This document shows, in pieces, positions 1 through 8,293 of a DNA stretch of 64,000 bases. This stretch comes from Treponema parvum (lineage in GTDB: Bacteria > Spirochaetota > Spirochaetia > Treponematales > Treponemataceae), in contig NZ_CP054257.1 of the NCBI RefSeq assembly GCF_017893945.1, positions 1,612,001 through 1,676,000 on the forward strand, read 5' to 3'. The notes under the pieces were generated by a model, which ran no database searches, was not told the origin of the DNA, and was given only the letters and a program-made list of their open reading frames with translations. Position 1 is the stretch's first letter. Every line of letters starts with the position of its first letter. Both the position numbers and the translations under genes were made by a program.

Positions 1-326
1 ACAACAACCCGATAGTTTTACGCACGTTAAATTATATCGCCGAACACATCCGCGATGACATCGGCATTTCGGATATCACAAACGAATTGTGCATAAGTCG
101 CTCGCGCCTTTCAAAGATTTTTTCTGACTGTATGGGAACGTCCGTCCATCAATACATCATAAAAAAGAAACTCTATCTGGCAAAACAGGAACTAATATCG
201 GGGCGCGTTTCCGTTAAAACTCTGTGTGCGAATTACAACTTCGGAGATTATAGTTCGTTTTATCGGGCATTTAAAACAGAGTTCGGCATGTCGCCGAGAA
301 AGCTCGTACGCGATTTAAAGAAATAA
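1..326 (+). CDS. AraC-family transcriptional regulator, C-terminal part (5' end outside window)
   Basis: The reading frame is open from base 3 and has no start inside the window, so the first possible TTG (87) is not the true start. The visible ~107 residues form the double helix-turn-helix DNA-binding domain of AraC/XylS regulators. The first helix-turn-helix holds SRSRLSKIFSD. The second ends in the family signature FGDYSSFYRAFKTEFGMSP followed by a short basic tail. The ligand-binding N-terminal domain would lie upstream, so the inducer cannot be guessed. The gene ends before a repeat-rich spacer and an insertion sequence on the other strand. Family assignment is firm; regulatory target unknown. 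Confidence 0.9.
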   Translation, partial: NNPIVLRTLNYIAEHIRDDIGISDITNELCISRSRLSKIFSDCMGTSVHQYIIKKKLYLAKQELISGRVSVKTLCANYNFGDYSSFYRAFKTEFGMSPRKLVRDLKK

Positions 327-437
327 TGTGCGCCGACGTCAGGCTTTGCGCACCGAATACTGCAGACGCCGACCGCCGGACACGTTTTTGCGCCGCGCAT
401 TGCCTGCCGCAGTCAGCTGTCGCCGCCTCGCGTTCCG

Positions 438-571
438 CCTTGTTTGTGCCGATTCTTATACCCGTACAGTCCCCGGCTATCTTGCACCAGCCGGTCATAC
501 TTCCGTACCGTGCGCCTTGTAAGCGCGCTTTGTCTGCACTCCCGGCGGAGCCCTGCCTTGTTTGTGCCGAT
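438..571. repeat. imperfect direct repeat in GC-rich spacer
   Basis: The 16-mer CCTTGTTTGTGCCGAT occurs at 438-453 and again at 556-571, 118 bp apart. Similar sequence continues after each copy (a GTACAGTCCC or GTGCAGTCCC element about 20-25 bp downstream). The spacer 327-634 is GC rich and shows no convincing coding sequence; open frames across it have no recognisable protein content. The copies may be a degenerate tandem duplication next to the insertion sequence. Confidence 0.5.
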
Positions 572-634
572 ACCTGTTTTCGCTCGTGCAGTCCCGCCGC
601 TCTTACGCCGACCGCCTTTCTATTTTGCGTATTT

Positions 635-690
635 CCTCAAATAAAAATCTAACCCAAATGATTTAGGTTCCTCAAGTAAAAATCTAACCG
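635..690 (+). repeat. left terminal repeat of the insertion sequence, two motif copies
   Basis: Two direct copies of the CCTCAARTAAAAATCTAACC motif lie 35 bp apart. They pair with two inverted copies at 1931-1989. Duplicated end motifs commonly serve as paired transposase binding sites; that role is inferred here. Confidence 0.7.
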
Positions 691-693
691 TAG

Positions 694-1896
694 CTATTTT
701 GACCAAGGGACAGCCATAGAGATAAGCGTACTTTGGAGCTGTTGTGTTTTCTCAAGCAGCAGTTGCAAATCCAAGTTGACCATTCTCCGTCTCAGTTCCT
801 CTTTTTCAGCAGGGCTCAGTTCCTTGCTTTCCATAAGCCTTCGGTAAGGAGTCTTAGCAGTATCATATTTTTTTATAACCTTTGCGTCTATTCGTGCCTT
901 AGCGATAATCTTCATCGAAGGGAAAAAAAAGTTGACGAGCTTGTTATAGTATTCATACAGTTCTGCCATGACTTCTCGTGTTTCTTCTCCTTCAAAGCGG
1001 TAATAGCCGACAATTCTTCGTACCACACTGTCATTTTTCTGCTCGACAAAGCAATTGTCATTCTTTTTGTATTCTCTACCTCTGGTAAATACAACCTTAT
1101 GCTCTTGGCACCATTGCAACAGCTGAGTATTTTTGAACTCACCTCCGTTATCACTGTCGATGCCTTTCATCTTAAACGGTAATTTTTCTTTTACATCATC
1201 GACCGCTTCTTTTGTCCAGCGTTGGGCTTTGTTCAAAAGAGCTCTGTTTTCCGTCCATCCTGAATGCACGTCGGTGAGTGTGAGCGTACAAACATACTGA
1301 CCTTCGCTCCTCATACCGCAATGAGCGACCGTGTCGGCTTCAAAAAAGCCTGGTTTTTTCTCGTCCCAATTGAAATAGGTGCGTATGGGAATAAGCTTAT
1401 TCAGATTTTTTGCAGGACGTGTGGTCGAAATACCGCGGATTGAATGTTTTGGGATTTCCGGCTTGAGAATCCTTGCGACCGTTGCGCTTGATATGGCGCT
1501 TAGTTTAAGCTTGAGTTGTTCATCATAGCCTGCCTTTTGAGCAAAGTAGTCGATGTTGTCGCGGATGAACGGAACAAGGCGTTTTGCACACAGATACATC
1601 GATAAAATCCACAGGCGAATAACTTCCTGTTGTACGTCTTGACAGTAGTATTTTTCATAGCGCCGCTTTTTGCGTACTTTCGTAATGACCTGCACGCTCT
1701 TTTTTTCAACGTTGTTAAAGTGTGTTATTTTTATGTACGCCGTGTTTTTCAAAATGTGGATGGCATACTTTCGGTTGTAGCCGGTGGTCGCAATGAACTC
1801 ATCGATGATTTTCGTCTTGTGCTTTTTGCTTGCCGTACAGTAGCGTTTTGCCGTTTCTTCGGTTAATTTCTGTTTCGTTTTCATGTCTAACCCCAT
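694..1896 (-). CDS. DDE/integrase-core transposase of the insertion sequence
   Basis: A 400-residue protein. The N-terminal ~150 residues are basic and helix-turn-helix-like (GYNRKYAIHILKN near residue 40). Residues ~180-300 match a retroviral-integrase-type (rve) catalytic core. The acidic triad is visible as D188 (FFEADTVAH), D249 (DSDNGGEF) and E285 (NDNCFVEQKND), with the usual D...D-35-E spacing. It cuts and rejoins the element ends. The ATG at 1896 has a GAAGGAAGG ribosome-binding sequence about 7 bases upstream; a second ATG lies 12 bases inside. The gene fills almost the whole element. I do not assign an IS family name because that needs a database comparison. No frameshift or internal stop is seen. 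Confidence 0.9.
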   Translation of the reverse strand: MGLDMKTKQKLTEETAKRYCTASKKHKTKIIDEFIATTGYNRKYAIHILKNTAYIKITHFNNVEKKSVQVITKVRKKRRYEKYYCQDVQQEVIRLWILSMYLCAKRLVPFIRDNIDYFAQKAGYDEQLKLKLSAISSATVARILKPEIPKHSIRGISTTRPAKNLNKLIPIRTYFNWDEKKPGFFEADTVAHCGMRSEGQYVCTLTLTDVHSGWTENRALLNKAQRWTKEAVDDVKEKLPFKMKGIDSDNGGEFKNTQLLQWCQEHKVVFTRGREYKKNDNCFVEQKNDSVVRRIVGYYRFEGEETREVMAELYEYYNKLVNFFFPSMKIIAKARIDAKVIKKYDTAKTPYRRLMESKELSPAEKEELRRRMVNLDLQLLLEKTQQLQSTLISMAVPWSK

Positions 1897-1930
1897 TTTG
1901 CCCTTCCTTCGGGCTTCTATTGTGACTCAG

Positions 1931-1989
1931 ATTTGGGTTAGATTTTTACGTGATTCACCGCTTTTTTTTCGGTTAGATTTTACGTGAGG
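1931..1989 (-). repeat. right terminal repeat of the insertion sequence, two motif copies
   Basis: GGTTAGATTTTTACGTGA (1936-1953) and GGTTAGATTTTACGTGAGG (1971-1989) are inverted relative to the left-end motifs. Between them is a run of eight or more T residues. The motif copies differ by one T, which shifts the spacing slightly between the two ends. Confidence 0.7.
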
Positions 1990-2187
1990 CAATGCGTTTT
2001 GTTGACACGCCGATAAAAGTTTAATATACTTCAATCGGTTTAAGTAATTAAACCGATTGAAAACGCTCTGCGGCGGCGGCCTTGCGAATAGGCTAAAATT
2101 ATTTCGGTTTCCACCGGTAAATTTTGCTGAAGACAATGGCCGCAACTTGCAAGCGTTCAATACTATATTTATGTTGAGAGGTTTGTC

Positions 2188-2970
2188 ATGAAATTAAAGA
2201 AAATATTTACCGCCATAGGAATGGCCGCCGCGCTGTGTTCATACGCGGCCGCTGCCGACGCAACGGACATAATGAGGCAAGTGTACGATCGCAAAAAACC
2301 TAATTTTACAAAAGCCGCGCTTCAGATGACATTGACCGATAAAAACGGTACTAAAGAAACCAGAAACGTAGGAGAATACGGCCGCTGCCGCGACAACTTG
2401 ATGGACATGGTCATGATCTTTTTTTCTCCCGCAGCCGTAAAGGACACCCGGTTTTTGCAAAAAGAAAACAAAAATGCGGATGACGACAAGTGGATTTATC
2501 TTCCCGCTCTGCGCTCTACGCGCCGCGTCGCTTCTTCCGAAGGGGACAAGTCGTTTGTAGGAACGGACTTTACCTATGACGATATGAGTACGCGCGAAGT
2601 TGAAGAAGACACTCACGAGCTTTTAAAAGAAAGCGAAACGAAAAACGGGTTTGACTGTTATGTGGTAAAATCCGTTCCGCTGGATAAAAACAACCAGTAC
2701 TTATACAGAATCTCATGGGTTGACAAGAAAACCATGATTCCCGTCTACATTGAAATGTATGACAAAAAGGAAAAGCTCCAAAAAATAAACACGATCAAAT
2801 CTATAGAAGAGCGAACCGGAGACAAAACCTATAATATCCCCATGGAAATGCAGATGGACAACGTTCAAACGGGACATTCCACGACGCTTAAAATTTTGAA
2901 CATCGAAGTCGATAAACCTCTTGTCGAAGGATATTTTTCACCGAATTTCTTAAATACGGGCCGCCTGTAA
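2188..2970 (+). CDS. LolA-like outer-membrane lipoprotein-sorting protein
   Basis: A 260-residue periplasmic protein with a signal peptide (MKLKKIFTAIGMAAALCSYA, cleavage after the AAA near residue 23). The mature part matches the LolA-like family known from treponemes (T. pallidum TP0789 type): an N-terminal DIMRQVYDRKKP segment, a KWIYLPALRSTRRVASSE block around residues 108-125 and KSFVGTDFTYDDM after it. LolA-fold proteins carry hydrophobic acyl chains across the periplasm. This subfamily is often encoded beside MMPL/RND exporters, as here. The start is supported by GAGAGG 7 bases upstream. It is followed by a 190-bp spacer with tandem repeats and then a beta-barrel gene on the same strand. 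It is not the canonical LolA partner of the LolCDE genes found later in the window, so lipid rather than lipoprotein cargo is possible. Confidence 0.8.
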   Translation: MKLKKIFTAIGMAAALCSYAAAADATDIMRQVYDRKKPNFTKAALQMTLTDKNGTKETRNVGEYGRCRDNLMDMVMIFFSPAAVKDTRFLQKENKNADDDKWIYLPALRSTRRVASSEGDKSFVGTDFTYDDMSTREVEEDTHELLKESETKNGFDCYVVKSVPLDKNNQYLYRISWVDKKTMIPVYIEMYDKKEKLQKINTIKSIEERTGDKTYNIPMEMQMDNVQTGHSTTLKILNIEVDKPLVEGYFSPNFLNTGRL

Positions 2971-2984
2971 TTTTTACCGACGTG

Positions 2985-3132
2985 CTTACGGCAAAAGACG
3001 ATAATCGCAGGCGGAGGTTCAGACCGCCGCTCGGGGCGCTTAATCAGACCGTTGCCTGAAGTTCTTACGGCAAAAAGGCTTAACCTGCGGCCATGGTTAA
3101 GGCCGTCACAGGGGTATTTAATCAGACCGATG
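2985..3132 (+). repeat. two tandem ~70-bp intergenic repeats with internal hairpins
   Basis: Unit 1 is 2985-3054 and unit 2 is 3064-3132 (period 79). Both begin CTTACGGCAAAA and end TTAATCAGACCG(T/A)TG. The middle differs in sequence but both contain an inverted repeat (GGCGG/CCGCC in unit 1, GGCC/GGCC in unit 2). They sit between the LolA-like gene and the beta-barrel gene, so they may act as an intercistronic RNA structure or a regulator site. No known riboswitch class is recognised. Confidence 0.6.
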
Positions 3133-3160
3133 TCGGCGGCGTTTATAAGGGGATGACAAC

Positions 3161-4687
3161 ATGAAAACTATACACAAAGTGTTTCTTTTTTTATTTATCG
3201 TATCGGGATGCAAAATAATATTTGCGGACGACGGCTTTGATTTCAGCGGAGCTTTATCCGACAGATCTTCCGGCGCCGCGGAAACTCAGGATGCGGGCGG
3301 CTTCGACTTTTCATCAAATCCGCAGGATTATGTTGCGCAAGCCCTGCCGGCGGTAACGCTGGGCGGAAAAGTAAAGTTCGACACCCGCGCATATTTGGAC
3401 GATCCGGAAAACAAGGGCAACAAAGGATCTGAAAGATTTCCGCTAAAATCCGTCCCCGACGTAACGATCAATATCGATCACAGCGGAGAAACGGCGGACG
3501 CAGAAATAAAGCTTAATTTCAGCAAAGATTCTATAAAAACCTATTATGAAGACGTGATTGAAGAAGCGGTCGCCCGGGTCTACCTTGGAAATTTTATTCT
3601 CGAAGGCGGAAAAGAAAAGCTCGTATGGGGCAAGGGCGACAAACTTCACGTATTGGATAATTTTCTCGCTTCCGACTATACGGATTTTATTTATCCGGAT
3701 TATATCGACAGGCGTCTGGCGGTTCCTATGTTCCGCGCAATCTACAATGCGCCGTCGGGCATGTTCAGAGCTGAAGCCGTATATGCTCCCGTAACGGTAG
3801 CGGATCGTTTTTCAGACGACGGACTTTGGGTTCCGGCTGCAAAAAAAGAACTTTCGACGGCAGTGGCTTCTACGGCCGCAGCAACATTAGTACCTCTAGG
3901 GGGCTCCATTACACACACCTTCCTAAAGCAGACGGCCGCCGCAAATAAACTTTCGTCCGACAACCTTATGCCAGACCTTTACAACTTAAAATACAGCCAG
4001 TACGGCGTAAGAGTCACGGGGCTTTTGGGATCTTTAGATTGGGGACTTTCGTATTATTACGGACGCTACAAGCGCCCCAGCGTGGATTCTTTAAAACTCG
4101 TCTCATATGTTAGAGATTATATAACCAACGGCGGGACTTCCGATCTTGAAACAGGAATCGACTACGACAGGCTCCAGGTTTTCGGCATAGAAGGCGCAAA
4201 AGTATTCGGAAAACTCAATACGCGCTTTGAACTTGCATACAATCTTACCGACGACGTAGCCGGCGATAACAGCGCAGTGCATAACAACAGCGTCGCATGG
4301 GTAGCGGGCTTTGACATGGATCTTCCGATACATAATTTGAACGTAAACGTTCAGGAAACGGGCGCTTTTATCCTGCACGGAGAGAGCATAAAAAACAACG
4401 GTAATTACGACGTTGACAGAGACAGCGAGGACTGCTATTCGAATAATAAACTTTCCGTCAACATAAGCGATAATTTTTTGCACGAAAACCTAAAAACGGA
4501 AATTCTCGTCGTATGGGGAATCGAACGCGGCGATCTGAGCGTCCGTCCTCAGATATCTTATACCGTAAGAACAGGCATAGATCTGATCGCTTCTGGCATG
4601 TACATATACTGCAGGGATAAAGACAGCGAATTCTACGCATGGAAAGACAACAGTTTCGTGCAGGCGGGCATAAAATACACGTTCTAG
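3161..4687 (+). CDS. predicted outer-membrane beta-barrel protein (DUF1302-like)
   Basis: A 508-residue secreted protein with start supported by AAGGGGATGA just upstream. The leader MKTIHKVFLFLFIVSGCKIIFA has both a lipobox-like VSGC and a plausible SPaseI site before DDGFD, so lipidation is uncertain. After a ~60-residue low-complexity Asp/Ser/Gly segment, the body shows alternating amphipathic strands with many aromatic-glycine pairs and ends in YTF. A terminal aromatic is the usual barrel-assembly signal. The segment with WGKGDKLHVLDNF near residue 153 resembles DUF1302 barrels that accompany LolA-like proteins and MMPL exporters. Together with 2188-2970 and the convergent exporter at 4771-7542 it suggests an envelope export route, the barrel being the outer-membrane exit. 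This role is inferred. Confidence 0.65.
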   Translation: MKTIHKVFLFLFIVSGCKIIFADDGFDFSGALSDRSSGAAETQDAGGFDFSSNPQDYVAQALPAVTLGGKVKFDTRAYLDDPENKGNKGSERFPLKSVPDVTINIDHSGETADAEIKLNFSKDSIKTYYEDVIEEAVARVYLGNFILEGGKEKLVWGKGDKLHVLDNFLASDYTDFIYPDYIDRRLAVPMFRAIYNAPSGMFRAEAVYAPVTVADRFSDDGLWVPAAKKELSTAVASTAAATLVPLGGSITHTFLKQTAAANKLSSDNLMPDLYNLKYSQYGVRVTGLLGSLDWGLSYYYGRYKRPSVDSLKLVSYVRDYITNGGTSDLETGIDYDRLQVFGIEGAKVFGKLNTRFELAYNLTDDVAGDNSAVHNNSVAWVAGFDMDLPIHNLNVNVQETGAFILHGESIKNNGNYDVDRDSEDCYSNNKLSVNISDNFLHENLKTEILVVWGIERGDLSVRPQISYTVRTGIDLIASGMYIYCRDKDSEFYAWKDNSFVQAGIKYTF

Positions 4688-4696
4688 TTTTTATCG

Positions 4697-4718
4697 GTGC
4701 AGGCTCCAAGGCCTGCAC
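4697..4718. terminator. hairpin between convergent genes
   Basis: GTGCAGGC and GCCTGCAC form a perfect 8-bp stem with a 6-base loop (TCCAAG), 10 bases after the beta-barrel stop codon and 53 bases after the exporter stop on the other strand. There is no good T-run on either side, so it is terminator-like rather than a textbook intrinsic terminator. Confidence 0.5.
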
Positions 4719-4770
4719 TGTTATCGCACGGTTCGATCGCAGGTACATGTGCGCGCGCTCGGCCGTTTAC

Positions 4771-7542
4771 CTATTCGTCTTTCGCTTTCGAATGCATGAA
4801 TTTAGGATCAAGCAGATTAAGGAATCCTGGAATTATCGTAAGAGCCAAAGTCGAACTTGAAAACATAACGATCGTTACCAATATTCCCACATAGCGAAGG
4901 ATTATAAAATTCGACAGGATGAGAACGGCAAATCCCAAGCCTACGGCGAGCGCGTTCGTCATTATCCCCTGCCCTGAAATGCGGAACGTATTTCTCGTAA
5001 CCTCTTCAAGATTGTCGGTCTTTGCGCGTTCGGCGCGATAAGTTTCCATAAAATGAATGGTGTAATCTATGCCTATTCCGATCGCTACCGAAGCGATAAT
5101 GCTTGTCAAAAGATCAAGGTGAATATCCGCAAAGCCCATAACCATAAAATTCAGTAAAATGGTAAAAACAAGCGGTATGGCGCCTATAAACCCGGCCATA
5201 GGCGATTTAAATGAAACGCTCAGGATTATGAACACTAAAATGATCGAAAATATAATGCTCGTCATCTGGCTGTTTATGACCATCTTCGCCATATTGTACT
5301 GCATTTCGGCATTGCCGGTTGCCTCTATGGTATATCCCTCGGGAAAATACTTTGCCGCATAAGATTTTGCGCCTTCGATTATCTTTTTTGTTTCCTGAGT
5401 GCTCTGCTCCCTTATCTGAACCTGTATCCGTATAACTTTAGGAGAAAGCTGATCGTCCGCAAAATTGTCAAGCGAGCCGCTGTACAATAAAAGATACTGC
5501 GAAACAAGATCCGCAAGCTGTTCCCGTCGCTCTACGGGGTAACGCTTTTCATCGTACGGAATTTCATAATAGTCCGTTCCGTTATAATTAAGAGCCTGCT
5601 CTATCTTTCTTACCAAGTCCGCTACGCTCGCCTTGTCCCCGCCGGCTTCTGCACACGCTTTTTGAATGATGTCAAAAAATTCCCTTGCGGTCAGCTGAGC
5701 GTCCAATCGTTTGGCATATTCCGGATTCGGATCTACAAAACTTGAAGCTGCACCGCCTGCAGAAGAATTATCAACGCTTTTTTCAGGACTGCCTGCACCC
5801 GTGCCGGCGGAAGAGCCTGCATTCGAATTGGCGGAAGAATCCGTTCCGGCGGCATTCCCGTCGCCGAAGTCAAAGCCGAAATCTGCGCCGTCGTAAGATA
5901 AATTTTCCGCTACTGAAGCTTTTGCCGCGCCGTCTTCTACAGGGAATTCCTGAACGAACGGAACGTGCATTACCTGATTCATTCTTTTTATAAAGGTCGT
6001 AAAAGAAACGATTTTTCCGATTTCAGGCATGGTCTTTAAAAGATGATTTTGCATGTTATCTACGGCTTTAAGAATTTCAGGTTTGGTCATGTCACCTTTT
6101 TCCCGGCCGCTGACAACAAAAAACAGAGTGTTCGATCCCGTAAGGTTTTTGTCCACAAAATCTATATTCTTTCTGAATTGCACTTCTTTAGGAAAATAGT
6201 TTATCATCGCCGTATCGATTACCATCTTGTGGATTCCCACTCCGGAAGCGATGAGTATTAACAGGATCAGCAAAGTTACGCGCGGCCTGGTTCCGGCAAA
6301 AAACTTATAAAAACTGAACATTGTGCTGTCGCCAGACGCATGACTCATGCGGTTCTTATATTTTACGGATTTTTCCGCAATATTTTTCATGTGTCCGGAA
6401 CGCTTGCTTACGTGCTTCAGCGGAGTAATGTAAAGCATTGCAGGAATCAGCGTTACCGAAAGCAATAAGGCAAAACCTACTCCGAGCGCCGTAAACACGG
6501 CAAAGGATTGCAGAGGAATAAGAGGGCTCGTAACCAAAGATATAAAACCCGCTATCGTAGTTATGCCGGCAAGAAAAATCGGCATGCGAACGCTCTTCAA
6601 TCCCGATATGATGGCGTTTAAATGTTTTTCTTTTGTAATTTCGCCGCTCACGGCTGAAATTTCTTCGTAATAATGGCTTATGACATGAATCCCGTAGGCG
6701 GAACCGCACGCAATGAGGGCAATGGGAATAACGCTTGCTATGAGCGTAAAAGTCACGCCGAATATCGCCATAAGTCCGCACGCCCAAACGGTGCTCATTA
6801 AAACCGTAAGGAGCGGCAGCATAGTACCGGCGAAAGACCGGAAAGAAAAATACAGGGTTAAGATTACCACAAGTATGACGAGCGGGATAAGGCGCGTAAG
6901 GTCTACCATCATCAATTTGCGTATTTCATCGCTTTGGACAGGTTCTCCGTAGTATCTCACCGTAAGATCGGTTCCCTTTACCTGCTCGCTCACGATAGCT
7001 TTTATCTGTGACAGCATAGCGATCTGCTGTGAAGAATTAGCGTCGGGATCCGCTTTTATTATGATCTGAGTGATCTTTCCGTCATTGGACAAAATTACGT
7101 TCTGATACATGTCCTGCCAATCCGCTATGCTCTGCTTTATCCGGGCAATCTGTGCGTCCGTTACGGGATCGTCTTTTCCGACAAGTTTTTCGGTTACAAG
7201 GGCTCCGTCTTCGCCGTATATGAAGTCCACATTGGTCAATGAATCTATGTCCGTAACATAGTCGACCAGCGAACATTTTTCCGTAATGTTGCGTATGATT
7301 TGAATGTTTTGCGGCGTGATCACGGAAGGATCGTTTTCAGCTTCGATCGAAATTCCTATAAGCAGCATGCTCCCGAACTGTTCTTCGGTGTTGAGCATCC
7401 GTGTATAAGATTCGCCTTTTTGAGGCATAAACATGCGTATGGTGTTTTGAATCTCAATGCCCCGAAGCCGTAAGGCAAAAAAAACCGTGACGGCGACGGA
7501 TAAAATTATTATCAGATACGAGTTTTTTAAAAGTTTCCGCAT
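4771..7542 (-). CDS. RND/MMPL-family exporter (HAE3-like)
   Basis: A 923-residue inner-membrane protein with the duplicated RND layout. The first membrane helix is at residues ~8-25, then a ~200-residue periplasmic loop, five or six helices to residue ~375, a further helix near 420, a second large periplasmic loop, and a final helix bundle from ~750. The C-terminal bundle carries the family motif AIGIGIDYTIHFMETYR. The second loop has a Gly/Ser/Ala-rich linker around residues 550-600. MMPL/HAE3 pumps export lipids and hydrophobic compounds with the proton gradient. Start: ATG with AAGGA 8 bases upstream. It is transcribed alone from a promoter at 7620-7648 that carries palindromes, downstream of an arsR gene on the same strand. 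With the LolA-like and barrel proteins it would complete an inner-to-outer-membrane route, but the cargo is unknown. Confidence 0.85.
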   Translation of the reverse strand: MRKLLKNSYLIIILSVAVTVFFALRLRGIEIQNTIRMFMPQKGESYTRMLNTEEQFGSMLLIGISIEAENDPSVITPQNIQIIRNITEKCSLVDYVTDIDSLTNVDFIYGEDGALVTEKLVGKDDPVTDAQIARIKQSIADWQDMYQNVILSNDGKITQIIIKADPDANSSQQIAMLSQIKAIVSEQVKGTDLTVRYYGEPVQSDEIRKLMMVDLTRLIPLVILVVILTLYFSFRSFAGTMLPLLTVLMSTVWACGLMAIFGVTFTLIASVIPIALIACGSAYGIHVISHYYEEISAVSGEITKEKHLNAIISGLKSVRMPIFLAGITTIAGFISLVTSPLIPLQSFAVFTALGVGFALLLSVTLIPAMLYITPLKHVSKRSGHMKNIAEKSVKYKNRMSHASGDSTMFSFYKFFAGTRPRVTLLILLILIASGVGIHKMVIDTAMINYFPKEVQFRKNIDFVDKNLTGSNTLFFVVSGREKGDMTKPEILKAVDNMQNHLLKTMPEIGKIVSFTTFIKRMNQVMHVPFVQEFPVEDGAAKASVAENLSYDGADFGFDFGDGNAAGTDSSANSNAGSSAGTGAGSPEKSVDNSSAGGAASSFVDPNPEYAKRLDAQLTAREFFDIIQKACAEAGGDKASVADLVRKIEQALNYNGTDYYEIPYDEKRYPVERREQLADLVSQYLLLYSGSLDNFADDQLSPKVIRIQVQIREQSTQETKKIIEGAKSYAAKYFPEGYTIEATGNAEMQYNMAKMVINSQMTSIIFSIILVFIILSVSFKSPMAGFIGAIPLVFTILLNFMVMGFADIHLDLLTSIIASVAIGIGIDYTIHFMETYRAERAKTDNLEEVTRNTFRISGQGIMTNALAVGLGFAVLILSNFIILRYVGILVTIVMFSSSTLALTIIPGFLNLLDPKFMHSKAKDE

Positions 7543-7570
7543 AATACTATCCTTAAAAATGAGAAAATAC

Positions 7571-7610
7571 GCTTTTAAAAAAGCGCTTTAAGCGTTCATT
7601 TTTTTGAACG
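7571..7610 (-). promoter_or_regulatory. palindrome cluster, candidate ArsR operator
   Basis: Three inverted repeats lie in 40 bp. CGTTCA-N6-TGAACG is at 7593-7610, CGCTT-T-AAGCG is at 7583-7593, and GCTTTT-AA-AAAAGC is at 7571-7584. The first starts within a few bases of the predicted transcription start of the exporter gene, where a bound repressor would block initiation. ArsR proteins bind such short palindromes; the pairing with the neighbouring arsR gene is inferred. Confidence 0.55.
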
Positions 7611-7619
7611 TATGTAAAG

Positions 7620-7648
7620 AATATAACAAAAATATTCATAAAGATCAA
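7620..7648 (-). promoter_or_regulatory. sigma-70-type promoter of the RND exporter
   Basis: On the minus strand TTGATC (7643-7648) and TATATT (7620-7625) are separated by exactly 17 bp. The predicted start is near 7613, giving a ~70-base leader to the ATG at 7542. Confidence 0.6.
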
Positions 7649-7673
7649 TAAATTCCGCCGGGACTTAAAGGCG

Positions 7674-8060
7674 TTATTTATCGGAACCCAAGATTTCCTT
7701 TATTTCATCGGAAGAAGCGATCTCTTCCAAATCCGTATCTTGAATTCCCTGTGACAGTATTGAAAGGTTTTTTTTTAATTTTGAAAACTTATCCTTACAG
7801 GAAACATAATAGTATATTTTCGTTCCGGATTTTCTAAAATCGATAAGACCGCAGGTTTTTAGAATTTTTAAATGATGAGAAACGGCCGGGCGCGACAGAT
7901 GTGACAAAGCCTTAACGGCATTTACATGTATACCGGTTTCACCCGCCTGCAGTATCCTCAAAAAAAGTTTAAAACGCTCGTCATCGGAAAAAGCCGTAAA
8001 AACAGGAATCTCTTCGCGGAACGCATTATAAATTTTTTCTATATCCATGACGGGGCGCAT
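7674..8060 (-). CDS. ArsR/SmtB-type winged-helix repressor
   Basis: A 128-residue protein with the ArsR winged helix: a recognition segment VKALSHLSRPAVSHHLKILKTCGLI (about residues 43-67) and a wing FRKSGTKIYYY. No CxC metal-binding pair or other obvious sensor cysteine cluster is present, so the ligand is probably not a soft metal bound in the classical ArsR way. The C-terminal ~40 residues are acidic and helical. The ATG at 8060 is 6 bases after a perfect -10 and has no ribosome-binding sequence, which predicts a leaderless mRNA; a second ATG at 8048 also lacks one. The gene precedes the RND exporter, whose promoter region carries palindromes, so it most likely represses that exporter. Confidence 0.85.
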   Translation of the reverse strand: MRPVMDIEKIYNAFREEIPVFTAFSDDERFKLFLRILQAGETGIHVNAVKALSHLSRPAVSHHLKILKTCGLIDFRKSGTKIYYYVSCKDKFSKLKKNLSILSQGIQDTDLEEIASSDEIKEILGSDK

Positions 8061-8066
8061 TTTAGT

Positions 8067-8095
8067 AATATAGATGTATAACGGAATTTTGTCAA
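8067..8095 (-). promoter_or_regulatory. promoter of the arsR gene, leaderless geometry
   Basis: TTGACA (8090-8095), a 17-bp spacer and TATATT (8067-8072) on the minus strand. Only 6 bases (ACTAAA) separate the -10 from the ATG at 8060, so transcription should start at or next to the start codon. Confidence 0.7.
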
Positions 8096-8096
8096 A

Positions 8097-8136
8097 CCGA
8101 GCCGCTTTAAACGCGCACTTTAAATGCGCGGCTCGG
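8097..8136. repeat. large inverted repeat upstream of arsR
   Basis: CCGAGCCGC (8097-8105) and GCGGCTCGG (8128-8136) are perfect 9-bp arms; inside them CGCGCA/TGCGCG (8112-8117, 8125-8130) form a second possible stem. It abuts the -35 of the arsR promoter and also follows the lon stop, so it may be an operator or a terminator-like structure. The remaining spacer to 8293 is GC rich with no recognised gene. Confidence 0.5.
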
Positions 8137-8293
8137 CGTCAGTTCCCGCGGCCGGGCACACAAAGGCCGCAGCTTTTTGTCGGGCGCGGCAGATTTCCTC
8201 AGTCACCGGGGTGCCGGACGCCGGGGCAAACACTCGGGCCATGCGCCGGGCGCCGAGACTTTTGCCGGCCGACACGGATTTGCGTCCCGCCTT

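Larger units (their letters stand above)
635..1989 (-). mobile_element. insertion sequence with DDE transposase and doubled terminal motifs
   Basis: About 1355 bp with a single transposase gene. Both ends carry the same ~20-bp motif twice, pointing inwards. The left end has CCTCAAATAAAAATCTAACC (635-654) and CCTCAAGTAAAAATCTAACC (670-689). The right end has the reverse complement at 1931-1953 (without the final GG) and at 1971-1989. I could not see a convincing target-site duplication in the flanking bases, so the exact ends are inferred from the outermost motif copies. The open, undamaged transposase suggests a recent or still functional element. Confidence 0.75.

Noticed and set aside
326..652. 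Several overlapping plus-strand open frames after the AraC gene
   Set aside because: Three frames are open at once over a GC-rich repeat, with Arg/Cys/Pro-rich nonsense translations.
3161..4687. Lipoprotein call for the barrel protein from VSGC in the leader
   Set aside because: The body looks like a full outer-membrane barrel ending in Phe and an SPaseI site follows; lipidation cannot be claimed.
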